From Siphonobacter sp048595215 (GTDB lineage: Bacteria > Bacteroidota > Bacteroidia > Cytophagales > Spirosomataceae): a stretch of 16,033 nucleotides of DNA. The notes beneath the pieces are model-generated. The model saw only the letters and a program-made list of their open reading frames with translations. It ran no database searches and was not told the DNA's origin. Location: assembly GCF_048595215.1 (NCBI RefSeq), contig NZ_JBMDWJ010000211.1, positions 1 to 16,033 of the forward strand. The letters run 5' to 3'. Of this stretch, positions 6,681 through 14,480 are shown in pieces. Made by a program: the position numbers and the translations under genes. The stretch's first letter is position 1. Every line of letters begins with the position of its first letter.

Positions 6681-8366
6681 ATGTCCGAACGCCTGGAACT
6701 GCCTCCTAAATATTACCTTGAGTACTTTCGCTATTTAATTGAATTCGTTCGCCGTTTTTACCTGGAATTGCTTACCGATGACGAGCGGGAATTTCTGCAC
6801 GACTTTGATCATCTCAGCGAAGATGCTCAGTGTCTGTTTATTCGGTTTACCAACCGAAGGGTAGCTTTCTTCCGCGTTCGTAAGCTTAATTATCCGGAAA
6901 TTGAATACTGGGGCGAAGCCCTGCTCGAGCTGGAACGCAAGGGGTTTGTGGCTCCGCTGTCAGTGTACCATCAGAATCGGGCGGGGGAGGTACTCGACAT
7001 TTTCAACAAAACGGAAGTCCTCAGTTTTGCCAAGCAACTGACGCTGGATACCAAAGGCAAAGCCAGTTTAAAGAAGGAAGAACTCAGCGACTGGTTACTG
7101 GAATCCGCTCCTTTCGATGACTTAAGCGTATTAATCGGAGCGAGCGAGCCCGTCGTTAAGGTCAATTATGAAGCCCAAACCATGCTTTTCAAGTTCCTCT
7201 TTTTCGGTAATCGACACGCTGATATGAGTGAGTTTGTGGTACGGGATCTGGGACATCTTCGTTTTGAACGTTTTGATGAGGATCGATTTGTGCCTCATTT
7301 CACCACTCGGCAGGAAGTTGAAGATCGCCTGAAAGTATCGCTGGCAGCAGAAGATTTTCAGTTGATGAAAGCCGCCGAAACCGATCCGCTGGCCATTAAT
7401 ATTTGGTTTCTCGACTGGTACGAAAATCATACGCCGCTGGCCGAAATTGCCCAGCCCTCCCTTGATCGATTGATTTTGAAGCTCGCTGGATACATGGAGC
7501 GGCAGAAAAAGCTGGAAGAAGCACTGGTGCTCTTTCGATTGACGAACGTACCGCCTTCCCGCGAACGGCAGGTTCGCTTACTCCTGAAGCTGAAGGATAC
7601 GGAAGCCGCTACGGCTCTGGTGGAGGAAATAATGGTCAATCCGTATAATGCCGAAGAACAATTTTTTGCCATCGATTTTCAGAATCAGCAGGCAGCCCAG
7701 GGGCAGAAGAAAAGAGCCCGAAAGTCGACGACGGAATGGTTACTCAAATCCGAGAGTGTAACCATTGATCTGACCTGGCGGTATCGCGTGGAAGAGGGGG
7801 TAGCCGAACACTTCCGCCAACAGGGCAAACACGCCGTCCATACGGAAAACTTTCTGTTTGATGGACTTTTTGGTCTGTTGTTCTGGGACATCATTTTCGA
7901 TGCGGGCAGTTCGGCCATTCATCATCCGCTGCAACGGTCACCTTCGGATATTTACAAACCTACGTTTTTTGAAAAACGCCGTCCGGCTTTGATGGAACGT
8001 TTGGAATTAATAGAGAATACGGCCGATACGCTGACGTTTCTGGAAGGGATGTTCGAGGAGAAGTACGGGATTGTCAATCCCTTGGTCGTCTGGTTTCCTG
8101 AATTGCTGAACCTGATTCGGGCAGCTATTGAGAAGATTCCCACTCATTTACTACAACGCTTACTGATCGAAATGGCAACGAATGTACGCGAGCATACCCG
8201 AGGTTTTCCTGATTTATTCGTCTGGGACGAAAACGGTTACGATTTTATTGAAGTAAAATCCCCCACGGATCACCTGTCTCCGCAACAACTGTACTGGTTA
8301 CGCTTTTTCGAAACCATTGGTCTGCGTTCGAAGGTGTTACGGGTGGTTTGGGGGAGTGTAGCGTAA
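6681..8366 (+). CDS. FAN1-like structure-specific nuclease with VRR-NUC domain
   Basis: A 561-aa protein, close in length to characterised bacterial FAN1 (about 560 aa in Pseudomonas). FAN1 nucleases cut 5' flaps and branched DNA and act in interstrand-crosslink repair. In order: an N-terminal helical DNA-binding part (PPKYYLEYFRYLIEFV onward) with a SAP-like segment; a helical repeat middle (about 250-330); the family signature EEGVAEHF (about 370), HTENF and GLFGLLFWDIIF (about 387-406) and HHPLQRSPSD; and a C-terminal VRR-NUC domain with GFPDLFV (D511) and EVKSPTDHLSPQQ (E524, K526). These supply the PD-(D/E)xK residues, all intact. The role in crosslink repair is inferred from homologues. 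About 100 nt precede it, with no clear promoter; a 10-bp palindrome TTGGATCCAA sits at 6595-6604. Confidence 0.92.
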   Translation: MSERLELPPKYYLEYFRYLIEFVRRFYLELLTDDEREFLHDFDHLSEDAQCLFIRFTNRRVAFFRVRKLNYPEIEYWGEALLELERKGFVAPLSVYHQNRAGEVLDIFNKTEVLSFAKQLTLDTKGKASLKKEELSDWLLESAPFDDLSVLIGASEPVVKVNYEAQTMLFKFLFFGNRHADMSEFVVRDLGHLRFERFDEDRFVPHFTTRQEVEDRLKVSLAAEDFQLMKAAETDPLAINIWFLDWYENHTPLAEIAQPSLDRLILKLAGYMERQKKLEEALVLFRLTNVPPSRERQVRLLLKLKDTEAATALVEEIMVNPYNAEEQFFAIDFQNQQAAQGQKKRARKSTTEWLLKSESVTIDLTWRYRVEEGVAEHFRQQGKHAVHTENFLFDGLFGLLFWDIIFDAGSSAIHHPLQRSPSDIYKPTFFEKRRPALMERLELIENTADTLTFLEGMFEEKYGIVNPLVVWFPELLNLIRAAIEKIPTHLLQRLLIEMATNVREHTRGFPDLFVWDENGYDFIEVKSPTDHLSPQQLYWLRFFETIGLRSKVLRVVWGSVA

Positions 8367-8427
8367 GCGTATACGGGTACAGGGTTTCAATCGTGTACCT
8401 GACATTACATACGAGCCCAATGACACT

Positions 8428-8470
8428 GAACCCCTTCGGACTTAGTGGGCTATCAACCTCGAAGGGGTTC
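8428..8470. terminator. Hairpin in the convergent gap after the FAN1-like gene
   Basis: GAACCCCTTCG (8428-8438) pairs perfectly with CGAAGGGGTTC (8460-8470), an 11-bp G/C-rich stem around a 21-nt loop; AGCCCA (8414-8419) with TGGGCT (8446-8451) offers an alternative fold. No T-run follows, so intrinsic termination is uncertain. The position downstream of the nuclease gene and facing the DUF922 gene supports a 3'-end role. The rest of 8367-8550 holds nothing I recognise. Confidence 0.5.
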
Positions 8471-8550
8471 AACGTGAGTAACCATGAGTGACACCCATGG
8501 ACGCCTGAAAAAGAATAAGTTAACTTGTTGAAAAGAAATATAATTTGTAA

Positions 8551-8629
8551 AACTATCAACTATCAACTATCAACTATCAACTATCAACTATCAACTATCA
8601 ACTATCAACTATCAACTATCAACTAGTCA
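8551..8629. repeat. Perfect tandem array of a 7-bp repeat (10 copies)
   Basis: CTATCAA is repeated ten times without error from 8553 to 8622 (equally, AACTATC from 8551 to 8620), followed by a degenerate unit CTAGTCA. On the minus strand the unit is TTGATAG. The array ends a few bases from the DUF922 stop codon (8632), in the 3' gap between convergent genes. It contains no spacers and no open reading frame of note. Perfect copies imply recent expansion or homogenisation, so copy number probably differs among strains. Confidence 0.97.
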
Positions 8630-8631
8630 CC

Positions 8632-9717
8632 TTACTGACGCAATTCCCGAATCTCACGCGTCACCTTTTCTGCCCAGCGGGCCTGTTCGGGTTGATTGAT
8701 ACTGTGCCGGGTTTCGGCGTCGTACTGCTCCTGATAGCGATTCATTTCCCGGAACGATTCCAGAAAAATGTATTGAATGCGACTATCGTAATCTTCCAGC
8801 GGCAAATCTTCAGCTAGTAGAGCTTTCTTAAAACGTTCCGTAATCAAATGCGTGATGTCGAAGTGCAGTTGTTCGTGGGCGAGGGCGTAGTTATTCGTAG
8901 CTGGCTCTGAAGTCCAGGAAGAATTCTGTAGCATAAACGCCTTGACCGTCATGTCAATGTATACGGTCCCTTTGTCTACGTGCGTCATCGCCTCGTAGCC
9001 GAAGCTGGTATAAATCATAGCTCCCGTATGTGGGTTTACCCGCCTGATGGGGCCGCGAAAATCATTCCAGGTCAGCTTACGGGCTGGATCATAGAAAACG
9101 GTATCGGCTAAACGACCCTTGGGTACGTATTCCTTGAAACGAATCTGTACCCGGCGGGCCAGCTTCTCAGTACTCTGTTCATGGGTCTTTACCCAATTCC
9201 CAAATTCCCGAAAACAGCGTTCGAGGGTTTGCCGGAGCTGAATTTCATAATTACCCTCCATACCGGGTGAGCGACTGTAATCCGCTCCGGCCTGGCATTC
9301 GGTCAGCGTAATGTAGCGATCCTCGACTTCCCGCTCAAAGATCAGCTGTACCCGAAAGGTGCCTCGTATGAGGCGACTGGAAGGTTTTTCGTCAAACCAT
9401 AATTGCTTGACTCGCACGCGTACGGGATAATCCCGCTCATTCCGGGGCGGTTGTCGCAGTAACTGACGTAACGTAGCCGAGACATTCCCTGTGAATTGTA
9501 AGCGGGTCGTCTGACCCGAGGGAAGCACTACGGTACCCAGGCCTGATTGATTAGGACGTTCGTCAATAATGTCCTGCAACGTATACAGATTGGGTAATTG
9601 CGGAATCGATTCGGGCCGAAGCACAAGTGTTCGTTGAGCCCATACCGTCGGCGTAATGAATAAGCAGATCCAAACGAGCAGGTATCCGCGAAATAAGCGT
9701 CTATGTATCAAGTTCAT
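8632..9717 (-). CDS. Exported DUF922-family protein, putative zinc protease
   Basis: A 361-aa protein with a Sec signal peptide (RR near the N-terminus, hydrophobic LLVWICLFITPTVWA, probable cleavage after about residue 27). The N-terminal half (about 30-200) is not recognised; it carries a region with YPVRVRV and RGTFRVQLIFERE suggesting beta structure. The C-terminal part (about 204-345) matches DUF922: LTWNDFRG, then HEQLHFDI (H281, E282, H285), a zincin-type HExxH, with YDAETRH (H338) downstream as a possible third ligand. Peptidase activity is inferred from the motif; the family is not characterised in detail. The frame is open to 9984, overlapping the HPF coding region, but the ATG at 9717 is followed immediately by the signal peptide, so it is the real start. 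It is monocistronic and divergent from the HPF gene. Confidence 0.85.
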   Translation of the reverse strand: MNLIHRRLFRGYLLVWICLFITPTVWAQRTLVLRPESIPQLPNLYTLQDIIDERPNQSGLGTVVLPSGQTTRLQFTGNVSATLRQLLRQPPRNERDYPVRVRVKQLWFDEKPSSRLIRGTFRVQLIFEREVEDRYITLTECQAGADYSRSPGMEGNYEIQLRQTLERCFREFGNWVKTHEQSTEKLARRVQIRFKEYVPKGRLADTVFYDPARKLTWNDFRGPIRRVNPHTGAMIYTSFGYEAMTHVDKGTVYIDMTVKAFMLQNSSWTSEPATNNYALAHEQLHFDITHLITERFKKALLAEDLPLEDYDSRIQYIFLESFREMNRYQEQYDAETRHSINQPEQARWAEKVTREIRELRQ

Positions 9718-9887
9718 GGATTTCTGTGCTCTTTTTAACGTAAAAGAGAATAGAAAAGTGCGGGGAATTTTCTTCACTTTATCCTTGACTTTATGATCAG
9801 ACCTGACTAGGTTCACCCTTGCTAACGGACTTTCTATCCAAAATTTAGGAATAGATAGAATGGTTTTTTTACGGTAGCGACTATGGT

Positions 9888-9895
9888 CAAACCTA
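9888..9895 (-). promoter_or_regulatory. Possible -7 box (TAGGTTTG) for the DUF922 gene
   Basis: On the minus strand this reads TAGGTTTG, fitting TAnnTTTG. It would give a leader of about 165 nt, which is long, and the -33 TTG is not at the right spacing. No matching box for the divergent HPF gene was found in the 193-nt gap. Confidence 0.22.
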
Positions 9896-9910
9896 AAAAC
9901 GAGTGTGCGT

Positions 9911-10270
9911 ATGAAACTGCAAGTGCAAACAGTCCATTTCGATGCAGATAGCAAACTGCTCGACTTCGTGCAAACCAAATTCAATAAACTCGATCAGTTC
10001 TATGATCGAATTACGAGTGCGGATGTATACCTGATGCTGGATAAAGGCGAGTCGAGCAAGGTTCAAAATAAAATTGTGGAAATTAAGGTCTATGTACCAG
10101 GCGACTCGATTTTCGTGCGGGAAACCGGTACTACCTTCGAAGAAGCGACGGATCGCGTACTAGATATTGCGAAGACGCAGGTCAAGAAATATAAAGAAAA
10201 AGTAAAAGCTAAGAATGCTCCGAAAGCCGCTGAACTGATTACCGAAGAGGAAGACAACGACTTATTATAA
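9911..10270 (+). CDS. hpf: Ribosome hibernation-promoting factor, short HPF/RaiA type
   Basis: A 119-aa protein of the HPF/YfiA family, which binds the 30S decoding region and blocks mRNA and tRNA sites so that idle ribosomes are stored in stationary phase or stress. The beta-alpha-beta-beta-beta-alpha domain is visible: MKLQVQTVHFDAD, LLDFVQTKFNKLDQFYDRI, ADVYLML, KIVEIKVYVPG, then FEEATDRVLDIAKTQVKKYKEK, the basic C-terminal helix that faces rRNA. There is no C-terminal dimerisation domain, so it is the short form. The tail is acidic (EEEDNDLL). The frame has an earlier GTG two codons upstream (9905); the ATG at 9911 gives the standard N-terminus. A strong terminator follows, so it is a one-gene transcript. 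Confidence 0.92.
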   Translation: MKLQVQTVHFDADSKLLDFVQTKFNKLDQFYDRITSADVYLMLDKGESSKVQNKIVEIKVYVPGDSIFVRETGTTFEEATDRVLDIAKTQVKKYKEKVKAKNAPKAAELITEEEDNDLL

Positions 10271-10289
10271 ACCTTCTCGCTAACTATTA

Positions 10290-10324
10290 AAAAGAGGTCG
10301 TTCTATCGAAGAGCGACCTCTTTT
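10290..10324 (+). terminator. Intrinsic terminator of the HPF gene
   Basis: A 15-bp stem (10290-10304 with 10310-10324, one G-U pair) encloses a 5-nt loop; the 3' arm ends in TTTT. It lies 20 nt after the HPF stop. The 5' arm starts with AAAA, so it could also act in reverse. Confidence 0.9.
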
Positions 10325-10396
10325 CCTTGGGGTAGTATTGATTTTACTAAAGCCATTTCCTTACTTGAAGGCCGATGTAACTAAACCCTCTACCCT

Positions 10397-11779
10397 ATGA
10401 AAAAACGTACCTTCCTAAAACTCTCTTCCGTTGTCCTGACGGGTAGCCTGTTACCTCCCATGAGCAGTTGTAAAGAAAGCAAAAACACCCGTAATGCTGC
10501 TAAAGAGTTGCTAAGTACCAAAGAATTTAACTGGGCTCGTAATTTCGAGTATAGTACTCAGGACTTTCAATACCCAAAATCAACTGAGCAACTCAAGGAG
10601 CTGGTCAAGGAGATGAAGCACCTGAGGGCCTTAGGTACGCGACATTCTTTCAACCGTATTGCGGACAGTACGGAGCATATCGTTTCACTCAGAGAGCTGA
10701 ACAAAGTAATTTCGCTCGATAAAGAAGCCCGTACGGTAACCGTAGAGGCGGGAATACGGTACGGCGAACTGGCTGAATATCTCCACAAAGAAGGGTACGC
10801 TTTGCACAATTTGGCGTCTTTACCTCACATTTCCGTGGCCGGAGCCTGTGCGACGGCTACGCACGGATCGGGTGTAAAAAATGGGAATCTTTCCACGGAA
10901 ATAGTAGCTCTGGAACTGCTAACTGCCGCGGGAGAAACCGTGCAGCTCTCGGCCGAAAAAGACAAAGAGACGTTTTACGGAGCCGTAGTAGGGCTGGGAG
11001 CGTTGGGCGTGGTGACGAAATTGACGCTACAGGTACAACCCACGTTTTTGATTCGACAGGATGTATACCGAAATATGCCGCTTGCTCAGTTGAAGGAACA
11101 TTTTGAAGAAGTCATGTCCGCCGGGTACAGCGTGAGTTTATTCACCAACTGGGCAAACCAGAATATCAATCAGGTTTGGATCAAGCGACGGGTTGAAGAG
11201 GGGATGATGATGAAAATTTCGGATACGCTTTTTGGAGCTACCCTGGCTACGAAAAAACTGCATCCCATCGAAGCCATTTCCGCCGAACACTGTACCGAAC
11301 AACAGGGAATACCGGGCCCCTGGCATGAGCGTCTGCCGCATTTTAAGATGAATTTTACGCCTAGCAGTGGCGAAGAACTTCAGTCGGAGTTTTTCGTTCC
11401 CCGCGACAAAGGCGTTCAGGCTATTCAGGCGATGTTCCAGCTAGCGGATCTCATTACGCCACACTTGCTGATTTCGGAAGTACGCACCATCGCTGCCGAT
11501 TCGTTCTGGATGAGTCCCTGTTACGAGCAGGATAGCGTTGCCCTGCACTTTACCTGGAAGCAGGACTGGCCTGCTGTCAGTAAGATACTACCCATTATTG
11601 AAGAAAAGCTAGCTCCTTTCCAGGCTCGTCCGCACTGGGCCAAGCTCTTTACGATGTCGCCCATGCGGTTACAGTCGCTGTATAAAAAACTGCCTGATTT
11701 TAAGAACTTGGTGATGCAATACGATCCGGAAGGGAAGTTTCAGAATGCCTTTCTGGAAAAGAATTTATACGGTGTTTAA
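10397..11779 (+). CDS. Exported FAD-linked oxidoreductase, alditol oxidase / sugar-lactone oxidase-like
   Basis: A 460-aa VAO-fold flavoprotein. The FAD domain shows YPKSTEQLKELV, GTRHSFNRIADS (H83, the position of the histidine that links FAD covalently in alditol oxidase) and LPHISVAGACATATHGSG (142-159). The C-terminal substrate domain ends in DPEGKFQNAFLEKNLY, as in alditol/xylitol and arabinono-lactone oxidases. It therefore probably oxidises a polyol or sugar lactone with O2 or another acceptor; the substrate is unknown. The N-terminus (KKRTFLKLSSVVLTGSLLPPMSSC) resembles a Tat-like signal (KR in place of RR) ending at a lipobox-like Cys25, so it may be an envelope lipoprotein. It stands alone between two terminators; no promoter box was recognised upstream. 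Confidence 0.85.
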   Translation: MKKRTFLKLSSVVLTGSLLPPMSSCKESKNTRNAAKELLSTKEFNWARNFEYSTQDFQYPKSTEQLKELVKEMKHLRALGTRHSFNRIADSTEHIVSLRELNKVISLDKEARTVTVEAGIRYGELAEYLHKEGYALHNLASLPHISVAGACATATHGSGVKNGNLSTEIVALELLTAAGETVQLSAEKDKETFYGAVVGLGALGVVTKLTLQVQPTFLIRQDVYRNMPLAQLKEHFEEVMSAGYSVSLFTNWANQNINQVWIKRRVEEGMMMKISDTLFGATLATKKLHPIEAISAEHCTEQQGIPGPWHERLPHFKMNFTPSSGEELQSEFFVPRDKGVQAIQAMFQLADLITPHLLISEVRTIAADSFWMSPCYEQDSVALHFTWKQDWPAVSKILPIIEEKLAPFQARPHWAKLFTMSPMRLQSLYKKLPDFKNLVMQYDPEGKFQNAFLEKNLYGV

Positions 11780-11831
11780 AAGGCAAGTCGGGTCACGTTA
11801 ACCAGGTCTGTACATACTTTGATCCATTAGC

Positions 11832-11868
11832 TTTTCCCGAAAGTACTCAAGCTTTCGGGAAAATTTTT
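11832..11868 (+). terminator. Intrinsic terminator after the FAD oxidoreductase gene
   Basis: TTTTCCCGAAAG (11832-11843) pairs perfectly with CTTTCGGGAAAA (11852-11863), with an 8-nt loop, followed by five Ts. It is a strong rho-independent terminator lying about 50 nt after the stop. Its core (TCCCGAAAG, 8-nt loop, CTTTCGGGA) recurs in the terminator after the GH3 gene. The remaining bases up to 12018 (A/T-rich) show no recognisable promoter motif. Confidence 0.92.
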
Positions 11869-12018
11869 AGCGGTTATAACCCGATTAAAAAAGCTATGAA
11901 GGAGTAGTTGATCCTCCCAAAGCGAGAAGAACCTTTCCGATACTGCAGATATTAAAAAATTTTACAAATTAACTTCGGATCAAACCCAGATTCACCAAAT
12001 TATGCGTAACATTCGGCA

Positions 12019-14412
12019 ATGAAACGCATGGTACGTACCCCTCTATTACTCGCCGGTGCCTGTTTCGCACTGGTTTCGCTGACGGCTAGCATTGATCCCA
12101 AGCCTCTTTATAAAAATCCCGCCCTGCCTACGCATCGCCGGGTGCAGGACCTGCTCCAACGCATGACGCCCGAAGAAAAAGTAGGGCAGCTGGCTACGCC
12201 ACTGGGCTGGTTCATGTACGAAAAGAAAGGCAACGAAGTACAGGTGAGCGAGCAGTTCAAAAAAGCCGTCGCCGAACAGCACATTGGTTTGCTCTGGGCT
12301 ACCTTACGGGCCGATCCTTGGACGCAGAAAACCCTAACGACGGGTCTCAATCCCCAGCAGGCCGCCGAGGCGACCAATGCTTTACAGAAATACGTCATCG
12401 AACATACGCGACTGGGCATTCCGCTTTTACTCTCGGAAGAATGTCCCCACGGTCATATGGCGATTGGAACGACGGTATTTCCTACGGCCCTCGGGCAGGG
12501 TAGTACCTGGAATCCGGCCCTGATTCAACAAATGGCCTCGGCCATTGCTCAGGAAGCTCGTTTACAGGGGGCTCACGTGGGATACGGTCCGGTGCTGGAT
12601 CTGGCCCGCGAACCCCGCTGGTCCCGCGTGGAGGAAACCTACGGTGAAGATCCTGTACTGAATGGCCAAATGGGTCGGGCGATGGTCAAAGGTTTTCAGG
12701 GAACCAATCTGAAAAGCGGAGCTAACATCATTTCCACGCTGAAACACTTTGCGGCCTACGGCGTACCCGAAGGTGGACACAACGGCGGGAGCGTTGCTCC
12801 GGGCGTTCGAGAATTGCATCAGGTGTATCTGCCGCCCTTTCGTGATGCGGTACAGGCCGGTGCTCTCTCGATCATGACGGCCTACAACTCCATTGACGGG
12901 ATTCCCTGTACGGCGAATCCGCTTTTACTCAAAACCATTTTACGGCAGCAGTGGGGTTTTAAAGGGTTTTCCGTATCCGATCTGAACAGTATTCAGGGAC
13001 TCGTAGCCAATCACCACATGGCAGCGAACCGGGTGGAAGCGGCGGCTTTGGCGATCAACGCGGGGCTGGATGCCGATCTGAGCGGTACGGGCTTCGATAA
13101 ATCGCTGTTGCAGGCCCTGAAGGAAGGAAAAGTAAGCAAAGCCGTATTGGATACCGCCGTGAGCCACGTGCTGCGACTGAAATTCGAGATGGGATTATTC
13201 GAAAATCCCTACGTTCAGCCGGAGAAAACGTCGGGTGTGCGTAGTGCCGAACACATTGATTTGGCCCGTCGGGTGGCTCAGCAGGCAATCGTGCTGCTGA
13301 AAAATGAGAATCAGCTCTTACCGCTGAAAAAGTCCTTGAAGCGTATTGCCGTTATTGGGCCGAATGCCGACAACGTTTACAATCAGCTCGGCGATTATAC
13401 GGCTCCGCAAGCCGATGGAGCAGTAGTGACGGTGCTCAAAGGTCTTCAGAATAAACTCGGTTCCAGCACGCAGATTCGATACGCTAAAGGATGTAGCATC
13501 CGCGATACTTCTTCTTCCCAAATTTCCGAGGCCGTAGAAGCGGCTCGTCAGTCGGAAGTGGCCGTCGTCGTCATCGGTGGATCGAGTGCTCGTGATTTCA
13601 AAACGGAGTACCAGAATACAGGAGCCGCTCACGTAAAAGCTTCCGACGTATCAATCAGCGATATGGAAAGTGGTGAGGGTTACGACCGGGCCAGTCTGGA
13701 TTTAATGGGCCGTCAGTTACAATTGCTGGAAGCGGTACTGAAAACGGGCAAACCCGTCGTAGTGGTACTGATCAAGGGTCGACCGCTGAATCTGAATTAC
13801 ATATCGGCTCACGTGCCCGCCGTACTCGACGCTTGGTATCCTGGTCAGGAAGGGGGCAACGCCATTGCCGACGTACTCTTCGGCGATTACAACCCGGCGG
13901 GTCGCCTGCCCATTTCCGTCCCTAAATCGGTGGGTCAACTGCCCGTCTACTACAATTACAAAACGCCCGTTAAACACGATTATGTGGAAAGCGACGCCAA
14001 ACCCCTGTATCCTTTCGGGTATGGTCTTAGCTATTCTTCCTTTGAATACAGCGGCCTGACGATTGCAGTAGCCCCCGCTTCGAAAGACGTAACGGTGAAG
14101 GTTTCGTTTCGGGTGAAAAACACCAGCAATCGTGATGGCGATGAGGTCGCTCAGTTGTACGTGACCGATCAGGTAGCGTCAGTCGTAGGTCCGATCAAGC
14201 AGCTGAAAAAATTCGAGCGAATTCATCTGAAAGCGGGTGAAGAAAAAACGCTCACATTCGAGCTGCACGCCAAAGACCTGATGTTACTCAATCAGCAGAT
14301 GCAATGGGTGGCCGAAAAAGGAAAATTTACGGCACAGGTGGGAGCGTCTTCGGAGGATATTCAATTGAAAGACGAATTTCAGTTAACGCAGGATATTCCC
14401 GTAAAACCGTAA
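12019..14412 (+). CDS. Glycoside hydrolase family 3 beta-glycosidase (bglX-like)
   Basis: A 797-aa exported enzyme that should remove terminal beta-linked sugars (glucose or xylose) from oligosaccharides. In order: a signal peptide (about 1-24); the GH3 N-terminal barrel with RVQDLLQRMTPEEKVGQL, GYGPVLDLAREPRWSRVEETYGEDP split around 188-211, KHFAAYG (242-248) and the nucleophile Asp321 in FSVSDLNSIQ; the GH3 C-terminal domain from about 425 (IVLLKNE, IAVIGPNAD, WYPGQEGGNAIADVLFG, NPAGRLPIS); and a fibronectin-III-like domain at about 705-780 (EVAQLYVTD, LKKFERIHLKAGE). The residue after the nucleophile is Leu where many GH3 beta-glucosidases have Trp. The substrate is not certain. Length matches multi-domain BglX-type enzymes. 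There are no SusC/SusD genes beside it, so it is not part of a visible polysaccharide locus. Confidence 0.93.
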   Translation: MKRMVRTPLLLAGACFALVSLTASIDPKPLYKNPALPTHRRVQDLLQRMTPEEKVGQLATPLGWFMYEKKGNEVQVSEQFKKAVAEQHIGLLWATLRADPWTQKTLTTGLNPQQAAEATNALQKYVIEHTRLGIPLLLSEECPHGHMAIGTTVFPTALGQGSTWNPALIQQMASAIAQEARLQGAHVGYGPVLDLAREPRWSRVEETYGEDPVLNGQMGRAMVKGFQGTNLKSGANIISTLKHFAAYGVPEGGHNGGSVAPGVRELHQVYLPPFRDAVQAGALSIMTAYNSIDGIPCTANPLLLKTILRQQWGFKGFSVSDLNSIQGLVANHHMAANRVEAAALAINAGLDADLSGTGFDKSLLQALKEGKVSKAVLDTAVSHVLRLKFEMGLFENPYVQPEKTSGVRSAEHIDLARRVAQQAIVLLKNENQLLPLKKSLKRIAVIGPNADNVYNQLGDYTAPQADGAVVTVLKGLQNKLGSSTQIRYAKGCSIRDTSSSQISEAVEAARQSEVAVVVIGGSSARDFKTEYQNTGAAHVKASDVSISDMESGEGYDRASLDLMGRQLQLLEAVLKTGKPVVVVLIKGRPLNLNYISAHVPAVLDAWYPGQEGGNAIADVLFGDYNPAGRLPISVPKSVGQLPVYYNYKTPVKHDYVESDAKPLYPFGYGLSYSSFEYSGLTIAVAPASKDVTVKVSFRVKNTSNRDGDEVAQLYVTDQVASVVGPIKQLKKFERIHLKAGEEKTLTFELHAKDLMLLNQQMQWVAEKGKFTAQVGASSEDIQLKDEFQLTQDIPVKP

Positions 14413-14421
14413 TACTACTAA

Positions 14422-14473
14422 CGAAAACAAAAGATCCCGAAAGCCGTACGACTTTCGGGATCTTTTGTTTTCG
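14422..14473. terminator. Very strong bidirectional terminator between the GH3 and DUF2339 genes
   Basis: A perfect 22-bp stem pairs 14422-14443 (CGAAAACAAAAGATCCCGAAAG) partly A-rich outside, with 14452-14473; the loop is 8 nt. The outer AAAACAAAAG/CTTTTGTTTT arms provide a T-rich tail on either strand. It lies between the stops of two convergent genes. Confidence 0.95.
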
Positions 14474-14480
14474 GACTAGC

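Noticed and set aside
8551..8622. CRISPR-like short repeats
   Set aside because: The units are 7 bp and directly adjacent with no spacers, and there are no cas genes; it is a simple tandem repeat.
9718..9984. N-terminal extension of the DUF922 frame overlapping the HPF gene
   Set aside because: The extension is unlike any secreted protein start, while an ATG at 9717 leads directly into a good signal peptide; the overlap with HPF is antisense shadow.
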